Source: RUG11237 sp045119215 (GTDB lineage Bacteria; Bacillota; Clostridia; Lachnospirales; Lachnospiraceae). From it: a stretch of DNA of 64,000 nt. Below are positions 1 to 8,630 of this stretch, in pieces (within the stretch, counting starts at the first letter, position 1; each line of letters begins with the position of its first letter). The notes beneath the pieces were generated by a model. The model was given only the letters and a program-made list of their open reading frames with translations, did not search any database and was not told where the DNA came from. The translations under genes were made by a program, and so were the position numbers. Where the stretch lies: contig JBGVDD010000085.1 in NCBI GenBank assembly GCA_045119215.1, positions 1-64,000 on the forward strand, given 5' to 3'.

Positions 1-1650
1 GAAATTGGTCATTCCCTTTTCATAAGCACTTTCCAGCTTTTCATTTGCCATGTCTGATTCTCTCTGAACCGCCTCAATCATAGAATCATACTTTACCTTA
101 TCTTCACTTGTAACAGCATTTTCTGATGCTGCCTTTAGCTTGGAGAGCTTATCCTCGATATCCAAAGAGTGGGAAACCATGTCAATCAACTCACTGATAT
201 CCCGGTTGGCTGCCTGGTCAAAGGCATCGCTGGCCTCCACATTCACCTTGATTTCCTGATTAAAGCTCACCGCATAATTGATATCCGAGCTTTCCTTTAC
301 ATGGGTGATTGGATTATTGGGGTCTGTCTTGTTGACACAGTCAAAATACTGTTCTGGTTTTAACTCGTACCGTTTGAATCCGGTTTTGTCGTAGGTAAAG
401 CTCATAGGCTCCCTGCCGTTTACCGCTTCTAGGGCTCCTAAGGCATTGGCAATTTTTTCTCCCATAATCAATTCACCGGTTTCTGCCACTAAACGAACCT
501 CGTAGTCACCTAATTTTTCTGTGTAGGAACCATCTGCAGCTACTCCCATATATGCCTTATCCTCACCGTCTGTGATAGAAACAGGTGTTACTTCCTTCTC
601 GTAATTTGCAACCACATCACCAATCTGCTTACATGCCGGGGTTAATTCAATACTAAAGGAAGAATTTTTTGCTCCATCTAAACCTTCTGAGTAACTGTTA
701 TCTTTTGTGGTAATCTGAATATTTCCATTACTTAAGTATTTGACTTCATTCGCTCCTGATGCAGGATTGGTAGTCTCCATCACACGTCCAGTCTTATCAA
801 TCTTATATTCATTGGAACCAACCGTGACAATCTTAGTATCATCTTCATTATTAGTGATGGAAATCTTTGTCCCATTAATCTCGGTTTCGTTTTTAACACC
901 CCTGATACCGTTATTTATTACCGAATCATTTCCCGGGGTTTTCTTTACAGCCAAAGTATCTACCGCTTTGCTATAGTTGAGCTTAAACTTTTGAACAGGA
1001 TTAGCGTTTTTATCATAATCAATGCCATCGTAGGCAAGCCGCATACGATAAATCTCATTCTCCTGTGGCATCTTAGAGGTACTGATGGCATCTATCTGAT
1101 TGATATCAATATCTGTTTTTTGTGAGATATAGGTCATCTTGGTCACATCTGATGCAGACAAGGTTTCGTTGATGGTATAAGAGGCATCATCATCTGCCTT
1201 CTCAAACACTACATCCATATCTGTGTAATAACCACTTAAAACGGTGCGGCCTGCATAGTCTGAGTTGGCCTCTGCATAAATCTGTGTGGACAGATTCTTT
1301 AACTCAGTAAGTAAAATTCTCCTATCCTCTGTGGTATTATTTCCGTTGGCAGCCTGCTCACACTTTTCATACATGGTCTGCATCACATCCCGGATATTGG
1401 TCAGTGCATCGTTGGTTACCTCCAGCCAGTTGTTGGCATCCGGAATGTTTCTGTCATTGTACTGACAAATTTCATTTAAGCTGTTGCGCAGACGCAGGGA
1501 ACGGATCGCCGTCACCGGATCCTCTGATGGTCTGGAAATCTTCTTCTGGGTTGTCATCTGGGTATTTAATGAACTCATGGATGACTTGTTTGAATTTATA
1601 TTGCTCATGGCATTTTGGGTTACCATGGTGTTTGTAACACGCATTCCCAT
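1..1650 (-). CDS. flgL: Flagellar hook-filament junction protein FlgL (HAP3), 3' end cut off by the window
   Basis: Reading frame open from the ATG at 1650 to the window edge (550 codons, no stop). AGGAGG lies 7 nt upstream of this ATG. The N-terminus (MGMRVTNTMVTQNAMSNINS) and the following heptad-rich segment with ISRPSEDPVTAIRS are typical of the flagellin-like D0/D1 region of FlgL. The visible C-terminal part again turns helical and ends at a point where the family normally has a short further helix, so only a little is missing. FlgL joins the hook-associated zone to the filament and is exported by the flagellar type III system. It is the last visible gene of the flgM-flgN-flgK-flgK-flgL run, 11 nt after the second flgK. 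At over 550 residues it is longer than enteric FlgL (about 317), which suggests an inserted surface domain. The family call is strong. Confidence 0.93.
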   Translation of the reverse strand, partial: MGMRVTNTMVTQNAMSNINSNKSSMSSLNTQMTTQKKISRPSEDPVTAIRSLRLRNSLNEICQYNDRNIPDANNWLEVTNDALTNIRDVMQTMYEKCEQAANGNNTTEDRRILLTELKNLSTQIYAEANSDYAGRTVLSGYYTDMDVVFEKADDDASYTINETLSASDVTKMTYISQKTDIDINQIDAISTSKMPQENEIYRMRLAYDGIDYDKNANPVQKFKLNYSKAVDTLAVKKTPGNDSVINNGIRGVKNETEINGTKISITNNEDDTKIVTVGSNEYKIDKTGRVMETTNPASGANEVKYLSNGNIQITTKDNSYSEGLDGAKNSSFSIELTPACKQIGDVVANYEKEVTPVSITDGEDKAYMGVAADGSYTEKLGDYEVRLVAETGELIMGEKIANALGALEAVNGREPMSFTYDKTGFKRYELKPEQYFDCVNKTDPNNPITHVKESSDINYAVSFNQEIKVNVEASDAFDQAANRDISELIDMVSHSLDIEDKLSKLKAASENAVTSEDKVKYDSMIEAVQRESDMANEKLESAYEKGMTNF

Positions 1651-1661
1651 TTTTATACCTC

Positions 1662-3506
1662 CTATACTCCTGTTTCTAAGATCAGTCGATCATAGATTTC
1701 TGTCATAATCTGCATCATTTTTGCTGATAAATTGTACGCATTCTGATATTTTACCAGATTCAATGCCTCCTCGTCATTATCCACCCCTGAGATAGATAAT
1801 CTCTGCTGGTCAATGGTTTTTCCTATATTATCATAATTTTTTGACATAGTTTTTGATCTTTGCGTATCTAGGGCGATATCAGTTATAAGACATTGCAAAA
1901 ATTCTTCTGTAGTTCCTCCATTATAGAAATTCTTGGCTCTTCGCAATTCTTTTAGCTTATCTAAAACATCCACCTGTTCCACACCTTCTCCCACATTTCC
2001 GGTAGTGGCAAGTCTTGCAGAATCCTTTAAAAATTCATCCCTCACCGTAAAGTTGGCTGCGGTGAGACGATAGTAACAATCGCCGCCGGTTTTATTGTCT
2101 TCATTTAACTGAAGCTCACTTCCATCTACTGGGTCAATTCCCGTAAAGAAGTTTCCAACCTCCTTGCCATTTAAATCCTGATTTCCAGAATGAATCTCAT
2201 TAAAACTCTGGGCAAATTTTCTGGCAAATTCATTTAACTGGGATAAATAATAGGGAAGTCCCATATAGTCCACGCTCTCTCCTACACTAACTGTGGCATT
2301 TTTCATGCTGTCTACCACAGTACTCTGCCCTTCCCTAAGATGAAAAATATAATTTCCATTCGTATCAATTTCAAAACTGTCATAGGAAAGCTTGGCATTA
2401 TTGATGGTAATTACCCCCTGTTCCGGCAGATTAACACCATAAACACTTTTGTAGGCTGCCGGTACGCTACCCTGTGAGACGGTTATCGTATTCTTAGTCA
2501 CATCCACACTGTCAATAGTTCCCGAAAAGTTCTCCTTGTTATTTCCGTCTCGGATTTCAAACAAGGCTTTCAGCTGTCCACCCATCTGAGGGTTGGTGGC
2601 ACTAAATTCCAACCCATTACTCCACTCTAAATCATACAATCCCACCACGTCTGTCTGATTCACGGTCTCCTGGGTAGTTCTGGACTTTAAAAGAAGGGTA
2701 TTGTAGTCACTACCAGATACCAGGGTCTGTCCTGCCAGCTTTACATTGTATGTATACATACCCGTATCCCTGGTAGGGTCATTGCTGTCTTTGATGGGAA
2801 TTTCTTCGATAGAAACCGGAATGATTTGGGAAAGCTTATCAACTAATACCGCTCTCTTGTCTCTTAGGTCATTTGCCCTGGTAGCAACGCTTCCTTCGAT
2901 AACGTTAATCTGTTTATTTAAAGTAGCTATCTGCTCTGCAATGGAATTGATTTCATTTACCTTAGACTTTATCTCTAAGTTCACATCTTCCTGAAGTCTC
3001 TGCAAATCCTGATAAATACTGTTAAAATAGTCTGTAAAACTCTTGGCAGACTGAATGAAAGAATTTCTGTAAGAAGTATCCGATGGATTTTTTGCCACTT
3101 CCTCTAATGCATTAAACATATTGCTGAACATGGCATTAAAGTCGTCCATTTTACTGATACTAGAATCAGCACTATCTGCCACAGAACTTCCTTTAAAGTA
3201 ATTTTCAATCTGCAGCATATAATAATATTGAGTTTCTGCTTCCCCTAATTTGGCAGAATTATCCCAGTATTTGTAGTCATAATAGATATCCCGATGCTGG
3301 TTAATCCCATTTACTACAACACCTGCTCCCTGCATACCTGCTGTGGTATTGGTCTTTAATGCATCTGCCGCAGTCTGCTCCACATACTGGCGACAATATC
3401 CTTCTGTCTTCACATTAGAGATATTGTGTCCGGTAGTGTTCAATGCTGCCTGATATGCATTTAAACCGGAATATGCAATTGTCAATCCATAAAATGTTGA
3501 TGCCAT
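1662..3506 (-). CDS. flgK: Flagellar hook-associated protein FlgK (HAP1), second paralogue
   Basis: A 614-residue protein starting MASTFYGLTIAYSGLNAYQA, with AGGAGG 6 nt before the ATG. The N-terminal rod/hook motif (residues 1-40, ending in HNISNVKTEGYCRQ) and the C-terminal segment SISGVDNDEEALNLVKYQNA with its terminal helix are the conserved ends of FlgK. The middle is variable, as expected for the exposed domains. FlgK forms the first ring of the hook-filament junction. The gene follows another flgK after only 14 nt, and the two proteins share the same ends but differ in the middle, so this is an old duplication rather than a recent copy. Which copy builds the junction cannot be told from sequence. 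No truncation is seen. Confidence 0.93.
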   Translation of the reverse strand: MASTFYGLTIAYSGLNAYQAALNTTGHNISNVKTEGYCRQYVEQTAADALKTNTTAGMQGAGVVVNGINQHRDIYYDYKYWDNSAKLGEAETQYYYMLQIENYFKGSSVADSADSSISKMDDFNAMFSNMFNALEEVAKNPSDTSYRNSFIQSAKSFTDYFNSIYQDLQRLQEDVNLEIKSKVNEINSIAEQIATLNKQINVIEGSVATRANDLRDKRAVLVDKLSQIIPVSIEEIPIKDSNDPTRDTGMYTYNVKLAGQTLVSGSDYNTLLLKSRTTQETVNQTDVVGLYDLEWSNGLEFSATNPQMGGQLKALFEIRDGNNKENFSGTIDSVDVTKNTITVSQGSVPAAYKSVYGVNLPEQGVITINNAKLSYDSFEIDTNGNYIFHLREGQSTVVDSMKNATVSVGESVDYMGLPYYLSQLNEFARKFAQSFNEIHSGNQDLNGKEVGNFFTGIDPVDGSELQLNEDNKTGGDCYYRLTAANFTVRDEFLKDSARLATTGNVGEGVEQVDVLDKLKELRRAKNFYNGGTTEEFLQCLITDIALDTQRSKTMSKNYDNIGKTIDQQRLSISGVDNDEEALNLVKYQNAYNLSAKMMQIMTEIYDRLILETGV

Positions 3507-3520
3507 ACCTTACCTCCTCA

Positions 3521-5266
3521 TTATGCTCCTAATGTATTTAACAAATGTTCTAACATCTCATTTACCACATTGATGTATCTTGATGATGCATTGTACGCAT
3601 TCTGGAATTTAATCATATTGGTCAATTCATCATCCGAGGAAACCCCCATGATTTCCTGCCTTGCAGAATCTGTTTTGGCAGCCATAGCCTGCTGTCCCTC
3701 AGAAATCCCCTGATATACATACATTTGATTTGCCAAAGAATCTGTCATTGCAGTGTAATAAGTGGAAAAATTCATTTCTCCCTCTTCTGTTGGATTTAAT
3801 GTAGCAAAAGATTCATTCCACTTTTGAATCATCAACTGTCCAATGGTGTAATCCGTCTCCCCTGTAGGCTGTTCTAATTTAATCAGACTGGAATTTGCCA
3901 ACACCGCCGGATTAATCATAAGATTCCCCACCGTATATAACCGATTATACTGGGTGGCTCCTTCTCTCACCGCCTGATAATTTCCGTTTTTATCCAAAAC
4001 TGGATTTCCAGCTTCATCCACCAGATATCCACACTCGTCTAACTGCTTATAATATCCATTCCCATCTATCTCGTATGAACCATCAGACTTTTTCTCATAG
4101 CGCTCTGCCTCTCCAATACGAATAAACAGCTCTGTGGGTGGTTCCTGAGGATTATTTGTCCCGTCCACCTTGGAGTAGCTATCAATACAGAGTGCATCAT
4201 TTATCATGTCCACCACACCGTGAACCAGCTGGTCAAACTCTGCCTGTAACTTCATAACCACAGAGTATCCAATATTTTTTTCATAGGCTTTTGCTACCTC
4301 CTCATCGGTCATCACAGAATCCTTTACCGCCTGGTTTAAGGAAGAAATATCGGTATAATTGGCATGATGGTCTCCTCTTGCCATAATCAAAGCCTTTAAA
4401 GAACCTACATTGGTATCATTTTCTGTAGAAATTTTCAAAGAAAGGTCAAACACCTCTGCATTTCCTTCATGCTTCCAGACGGGAGTATGAAACCCTGTGA
4501 TACTGTCTGTGGTGTAACTCATCTTATTTACATAATCCTTGGTGACAAACTGGGAACCTTCGATTTTTACTGTCACAAATCCTTCCGGGTCAGTGTCATA
4601 GGTAATATTGGCATACTTGGACAATTCATCTAAGGCCTGATTTCTTGCATCCCTATAATCATTTGCCTCTTCTACACCGCTTAGTTCAATCCCCACAATC
4701 TTGTCGTTTAAGTATTTGATTTTTTCTCCCAATTCATTAATTTTATTTATCTGGTTTACCACCTGTAAATTCAGATTATCCTGATATTCTTTCATGCTGT
4801 CATTGATTGCCACAGAACGCTGTAAAAATTCACTTGCCTTTAATACAAAATATTCCTTATCTACCTTGGTAGGGTCTTTTTCCAGTTCCGCAATGGACTG
4901 CCATAGTTCTTTTAAACAATCCTGGTAACTGGCTCCATCCAATTCTTGAAAAAATCCCTCTAATTCCGCCGCTGCCTCATAACAGACATTATAAAACCCT
5001 GCCCGTCCGGTTTCCTTACGGTACTCTTTGTCCAAAAACTCATCCCGCACCTGACGTACATCAGAAAGATTTACTCCCAATCCCACCTGCATGTTGCTTA
5101 CAGATGCATATCCTATTTTATTGTATTGTTTATCGCCCTGAAGAATCTGCTGTCTCACATATCCTTCAGTTTCTACATTGGCTAAATTGTGTGCTGTTGT
5201 ATTTAACGCATTCTGTGCTGTCTGCAGCCCAGATACCCCTACGTACAAACTTCCAAATCCCGGCAT
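3521..5266 (-). CDS. flgK: Flagellar hook-associated protein FlgK (HAP1), first paralogue
   Basis: A 581-residue protein starting MPGFGSLYVGVSGLQTAQNA, with AAGGAG 8 nt before the ATG at 5266. The N-terminal motif TTAHNLANVETEGYVRQ and the C-terminal MGVSSDDELTNMIKFQNAYN plus terminal helix are diagnostic for FlgK. Length fits the family (about 550). It is the first of two tandem flgK genes, following flgN by 34 nt, and FlgN is the usual export chaperone of FlgK and FlgL. The central part contains an acidic, Gly/Asn-rich segment around residue 390-430 (YQAVREGA region) that looks like surface-exposed insertions. Expression is expected from the sigma-28 promoter in front of flgM. Confidence 0.94.
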   Translation of the reverse strand: MPGFGSLYVGVSGLQTAQNALNTTAHNLANVETEGYVRQQILQGDKQYNKIGYASVSNMQVGLGVNLSDVRQVRDEFLDKEYRKETGRAGFYNVCYEAAAELEGFFQELDGASYQDCLKELWQSIAELEKDPTKVDKEYFVLKASEFLQRSVAINDSMKEYQDNLNLQVVNQINKINELGEKIKYLNDKIVGIELSGVEEANDYRDARNQALDELSKYANITYDTDPEGFVTVKIEGSQFVTKDYVNKMSYTTDSITGFHTPVWKHEGNAEVFDLSLKISTENDTNVGSLKALIMARGDHHANYTDISSLNQAVKDSVMTDEEVAKAYEKNIGYSVVMKLQAEFDQLVHGVVDMINDALCIDSYSKVDGTNNPQEPPTELFIRIGEAERYEKKSDGSYEIDGNGYYKQLDECGYLVDEAGNPVLDKNGNYQAVREGATQYNRLYTVGNLMINPAVLANSSLIKLEQPTGETDYTIGQLMIQKWNESFATLNPTEEGEMNFSTYYTAMTDSLANQMYVYQGISEGQQAMAAKTDSARQEIMGVSSDDELTNMIKFQNAYNASSRYINVVNEMLEHLLNTLGA

Positions 5267-5300
5267 AATACTTCTCCTTTTAATCCTTTTTCATCCTCTT

Positions 5301-5816
5301 TTATTGTTTGGCGTCAAATTTTGAGGCTCCAATAAACAATTCCCCTGTGTTTACTGCACTTTTATCATAATTTGCAGTTTCCGGTGCCTGTTTCATACTT
5401 TTTATCAAGTTCATGTCAAACGCAACCATTTTCAATAATTCGTTTACCAGCTCCTTATTTTGCTCATTTAAACTCTGCACATTTTTTAGTAAACGCTTTA
5501 ATTCATCATGTAAGCTTACTAATTCTTTCTGTTCTTCCGGCTGGGAATTCAAAAATTCTGCCAACCGCAATAAAGTAAGCTCCTGTGGTTTTTTATTTAA
5601 CACATCTGCCATATCCTTAAGAATGCCTTCTCTTTTTTTATCAACGATATTTATAATATCGACTAATTTCTGTTCTTCTTCAGTGATTTTTTGTAATTCA
5701 TCCACTTTTCCTTCCACTAATACTGTGGTTTTCCTTTTTGACAACTCAAAAAACTTTTCGTATTCTTCTTTTTCTCTATAAAGTGTCTGTATCAATTCTT
5801 GCATTAAACTTGCCAC
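5301..5816 (-). CDS. flgN: FlgN-type flagellar export chaperone
   Basis: A 171-residue, wholly helical, charged protein. I chose the GTG at 5816 because GGGGGA sits 7 nt upstream; a TTG five codons earlier lacks a ribosome site. The product begins MASLMQELIQTLYREKEEYEKF and shows the long N-terminal coiled coil, the central KVDELQKITEEEQKL stretch and the C-terminal ASKFDAKQ tail seen in Firmicute FlgN. FlgN binds FlgK and FlgL and escorts them to the flagellar secretion gate, which fits its place directly before two flgK genes and flgL. Sequence conservation in this family is low, so the call rests on the coiled-coil pattern plus operon position. Confidence 0.88.
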   Translation of the reverse strand: MASLMQELIQTLYREKEEYEKFFELSKRKTTVLVEGKVDELQKITEEEQKLVDIINIVDKKREGILKDMADVLNKKPQELTLLRLAEFLNSQPEEQKELVSLHDELKRLLKNVQSLNEQNKELVNELLKMVAFDMNLIKSMKQAPETANYDKSAVNTGELFIGASKFDAKQ

Positions 5817-5903
5817 GTTTTCGTCCCCCAAAAAACTTAGTATTTATTTTTTTATTATTTAATTTTTAAATTATTTAATATAAAAAAAGCTATCTGTAGA
5901 AAA

Positions 5904-5928
5904 GAAAAGGGCTATAATTACCCTTTTC
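5904..5928 (-). terminator. Hairpin with U-rich tail between flgM and flgN
   Basis: GAAAAGGG pairs perfectly with CCCTTTTC around a 9-nt loop; read on the minus strand the hairpin is followed by TTTTCTTTTC. It lies in the 116-nt gap between flgM and flgN. It looks like a partial terminator that would lower transcription of the structural genes relative to flgM, or an RNA stability element. Weak stem, so the role is inferred. Confidence 0.45.
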
Positions 5929-5932
5929 GTAA

Positions 5933-6214
5933 TTAAAGCCCAAGCATATCCTTATACTTTTCCATCAACTTATCTGCGAATTCGCTATCACTTACTTCAT
6001 ATGTCCCTGCTTCCATGCGGGACTTTATCTCTTTTACTTTTTCTTCTCTCACATCCGGTATTCCTGAAAGTGCCATCTTGGCAATCTGGAAATCTTTTCC
6101 CATCTCCGAAATCTGCACTTCATCTCTTGCCTTTGCCTTCTGATTCTTTTCAGAACTACGTGTCTGAGTTGTTTTATAAATCTGTGCCACCTGGCTGATT
6201 GCATCTATTCTCAT
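5933..6214 (-). CDS. flgM: Anti-sigma-28 factor FlgM
   Basis: A 93-residue protein. The ATG at 6214 is 8 nt behind AAGGAG, whereas a GTG three codons earlier touches the ribosome site and is unlikely. It starts MRIDAISQVAQIYKTTQ, the usual Firmicute FlgM opening, and its C-terminal half (SGIPDVREEKVKEIKSRM, then YEVSDSEFADKLMEKY) is the two-helix sigma-28-binding region. FlgM holds sigma-28 (FliA/SigD) inactive until the hook is finished and FlgM is exported. As first gene of the operon behind a sigma-28 promoter it forms a negative feedback loop. Length and motif order match the family. Confidence 0.93.
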   Translation of the reverse strand: MRIDAISQVAQIYKTTQTRSSEKNQKAKARDEVQISEMGKDFQIAKMALSGIPDVREEKVKEIKSRMEAGTYEVSDSEFADKLMEKYKDMLGL

Positions 6215-6268
6215 ATGACTCACTCCTTTTGCCAGCTCTTTGCCGTATTGTTTGCTTTCTTGATATAT

Positions 6269-6295
6269 TTATCGGTTGATTTTTCCCTTTCCTTA
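6269..6295 (-). promoter_or_regulatory. Sigma-28 (SigD/FliA) promoter of flgM-flgN-flgK-flgK-flgL
   Basis: On the minus strand TAAG (6295-6292) is followed after 15 nt by ACCGATAA (6276-6269). The known SigD consensus is TAAA, about 15 nt, GCCGATAA, so this matches 3 of 4 and 7 of 8 bases. It ends 54 nt before the flgM start. The rest of the 270-nt gap down to the permease gene is very AT-rich and shows nothing else I can name. Confidence 0.75.
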
Positions 6296-6485
6296 TAGGA
6301 TTTTTACATATTTTTAACTTTTGGTACTTTCCACTATAAAGGGCATTTATTTCATTTGTTTTGTGTATATATTAAACAATAATTTCATATATATTACACA
6401 GTTATTACATTTATTGACTTATTTTTACATATTATCGTCCTATTACCACGAAAACTTAACACTTTATAATATTTTTTTAAGTCTT

Positions 6486-7844
6486 TTAAAGAAAAATATA
6501 TTTACATACAAACAATACTGCCAGAACATACATTAACGGAGTAATCTTCTTTGCTTTGCCACAAGTTACATTAATCACCACATAAGAGATAACTCCAATG
6601 GCAATTCCCTCAGAAATGCTGTACATCAATGGCATACACAGAATACATAAATATGCAGGAACAGCCTCTGTCAGATCCTTAAAATCTATATCTAAGATAG
6701 AAGATATCATCAGGAATCCCACAAAAACTAATGCCGGTGCGGTTGCAAAAGCTGGAATCGCACAGAAGACGGGTGCAAAGAAGATGGATAGCAAAAACAA
6801 ACATCCACTAACCACAGAGGCCAATCCAGTTCTGGCTCCTGCCGCTACACCTGCTGAAGATTCCACAAAGGTAGTGGTAGTAGAGGTTCCAAATACAGCT
6901 CCCGCTGTGGTGGCAACTGCATCCGCCACAAGTGCCTGTTTTACCCTAGGCAGCTTTCCGTCTTTATCTAACATCTCTGCCTTTGTGGCAACTCCGATTA
7001 AAGTTCCTAATGTATCAAACATATCCACAAATAAAAATGCGAATAAAATAACGATGAAATTTAAGATTCCAATCTGTGAAAAATCTGCCTTAAATAATTG
7101 ACCTGCTGTTTTCCCCAACGCAGTAAAATCTGTCATCCCAAAAGCTGGATATAAAGAATAAAATCCATTCTCTACATCCACAGTGTAAATGCCCACTGCC
7201 TGACAAATCATCCCCAAAATCCAGGTAGATACAATCCCAATTAAAATACCACCCTTGACTTCTTTGATGTAAAGGATGGTGGTGATAAAAAGTCCAATCA
7301 ACGCCAAAACAGCACAGATACCTTTGGTATGGAACTCTCCGGCAAAGTCCACATAACTGACTAAAGTAGAAGCATTATCCACTACCAGATGACATCCCTG
7401 CAATCCAATAAAGGCAATAAACAATCCAATTCCTGCACTGACTCCCCTTTTTAAGGTTAAGGGAATAGCATTAAATATAGCCTCCCTGATATTAGTCAAT
7501 GATAAAAGTATAAAAATAATTCCCTCAGCAAATACCGCTGCCAAAGCTATCTGCCAGGAATACCCCATGGAACCACAGACTGTAAATGCAAAGTACGCAT
7601 TTAAACCCATGGCAGGTGCCAGCACGAAAGGATAATTAGCAAGAAGAGCCATCACCATAGTTCCCACAAAAGCAGCAAGGCAGGTTGCCATCAATACTGC
7701 CGTTTTATCCATTCCACTTGCAGAAAGCAGGGTAGGATTTACCGCCAGGATATAGGCCATGGTCATAAAGGTGGTGACTCCCCCCATAACCTCAGTCTTT
7801 ACATTTGTATTGTTTTCTTTGAGATGAAAGAATTTTTCTAACAT
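6486..7844 (-). CDS. NCS2/AzgA-type purine (guanine/hypoxanthine) permease
   Basis: A 452-residue integral membrane protein of 12-14 hydrophobic segments. The ATG at 7844 lies 7 nt behind AGGGGG; an upstream in-frame TTG has no ribosome site. Family signatures are visible: GGVTTFMTMAYILAVNP near the N-terminus, APAMGLNAYFAFTVCGSMGY in the third helix, and GTSTTTTFVESSAGVAAGAR in the substrate region. These are typical of the AzgA/PbuG/GhxP branch of proton-coupled nucleobase importers, so hypoxanthine, guanine or adenine is the likely substrate. It ends a minus-strand run that includes LysR, polymerase, YolD and Dabb genes; the gap to the Dabb gene is 21 nt. No purine riboswitch is visible upstream. 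Confidence 0.92.
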   Translation of the reverse strand: MLEKFFHLKENNTNVKTEVMGGVTTFMTMAYILAVNPTLLSASGMDKTAVLMATCLAAFVGTMVMALLANYPFVLAPAMGLNAYFAFTVCGSMGYSWQIALAAVFAEGIIFILLSLTNIREAIFNAIPLTLKRGVSAGIGLFIAFIGLQGCHLVVDNASTLVSYVDFAGEFHTKGICAVLALIGLFITTILYIKEVKGGILIGIVSTWILGMICQAVGIYTVDVENGFYSLYPAFGMTDFTALGKTAGQLFKADFSQIGILNFIVILFAFLFVDMFDTLGTLIGVATKAEMLDKDGKLPRVKQALVADAVATTAGAVFGTSTTTTFVESSAGVAAGARTGLASVVSGCLFLLSIFFAPVFCAIPAFATAPALVFVGFLMISSILDIDFKDLTEAVPAYLCILCMPLMYSISEGIAIGVISYVVINVTCGKAKKITPLMYVLAVLFVCKYIFL

Positions 7845-7865
7845 CCAAATCCCCCTCTCCAAATT

Positions 7866-8168
7866 TTATAAAGTGTAATCTAAACAGGTTCTTTCTGCGG
7901 TAAAGGGGCGAACCTTACTGTCAGCTACCGCCACATGTTCCGGATGAACTGCATAAGCTTCCAACGCTTCCTCACTCTCAAAAGTGGAATCTAGCATAAT
8001 ATCTGCATTGGAACTTGCCAATCCATTGGTATTTACCTTGATTTCTACTAATCCGGGAATTTTACCCAAAAGCCCTTCTAAGCCTTCCTTGATTCCGGCC
8101 TTGATTTCTTCCTTTTTCTCATTGTCATATTCACTTTTCAGTTTCCATAAAATAACGTGTTTTACCAT
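7866..8168 (-). CDS. Dabb-family (stress-responsive A/B barrel) protein
   Basis: A 100-residue protein beginning MVKHVILWKLKSEYDNEKKE with AAGGAG upstream. The pattern His-rich first strand, helix, then ADIMLDSTFESEEALEAYAVHPEHVAV is the dimeric alpha/beta barrel (Dabb) fold; the YAVHPEH element is the most conserved part. Family members range from plant stress proteins to polyketide cyclases and many have no known reaction, so I assign only the fold. It sits 15 nt after the yolD-like gene and 21 nt before the permease, suggesting one transcript. No signal peptide. Confidence 0.88.
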   Translation of the reverse strand: MVKHVILWKLKSEYDNEKKEEIKAGIKEGLEGLLGKIPGLVEIKVNTNGLASSNADIMLDSTFESEEALEAYAVHPEHVAVADSKVRPFTAERTCLDYTL

Positions 8169-8183
8169 TTGTGTTCTCCTTTT

Positions 8184-8615
8184 CTACTTATCTTTTAATT
8201 CCAGCTTTGTAATTTGTTCAAAATAAATGCAAGATTTATCTTCCAAAACAAGCCTTCTCTCATAGGTATCGACCTTTTTCACCCTTTCCTTTACCGTTCG
8301 GTATCTTCCACCCTGTTTTTTTGTATCTGGTTCAAAATAGGTGATGGCTACTACTGGGCAAGGTTCTGTGCTATGCATAATTTTCTGCAAACTTTGGTCT
8401 AATTCCTGTTTCACTTCCTCATCCCACTCTGTTTTCTCTTCCACAAACCGCCCAGCTTCCTCAATATTGTCCCCATGTCCGGTCAGTGCCGCAAAGGGTG
8501 AAAACTGTGCTGCCCGGTTTAGAAGGGACATAGGAGGGTGTCTCTGTGATTTTATATAAGGCAATCCTATGATATCCTTATATTTCTCCTCTGCCATTAT
8601 CTTTTCCTGTTTCAT
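8184..8615 (-). CDS. YolD-like protein, partner gene of a Y-family polymerase
   Basis: A 143-residue protein with AGGGGGG upstream of the ATG at 8615. The stretch RHPPMSLLNRAAQFSPFAAL is the hallmark of the YolD-like family, and the C-terminal half (YFEPDTKKQGGRYRTVKERV, then EDKSCIYFEQITKLE) is a small beta-sheet region. In Bacillus and many Clostridia yolD-like genes sit directly beside uvrX/yqjW-type translesion polymerase genes, exactly as here (15 nt gap). The molecular job of YolD proteins is not established; regulation or accessory action for the polymerase is inferred from context. Confidence 0.87.
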   Translation of the reverse strand: MKQEKIMAEEKYKDIIGLPYIKSQRHPPMSLLNRAAQFSPFAALTGHGDNIEEAGRFVEEKTEWDEEVKQELDQSLQKIMHSTEPCPVVAITYFEPDTKKQGGRYRTVKERVKKVDTYERRLVLEDKSCIYFEQITKLELKDK

Positions 8616-8630
8616 CTTTTTTATCCCCCC

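Noticed and set aside
6224..6485. Purine riboswitch near the permease
   Set aside because: This gap is downstream of the permease on its strand, and the true upstream side is a 21-nt gap to the Dabb gene; no aptamer fold is possible there.
6598..7101. Plus-strand 167-codon open frame
   Set aside because: Antisense shadow of the purine permease gene, without ribosome site or plausible protein pattern.
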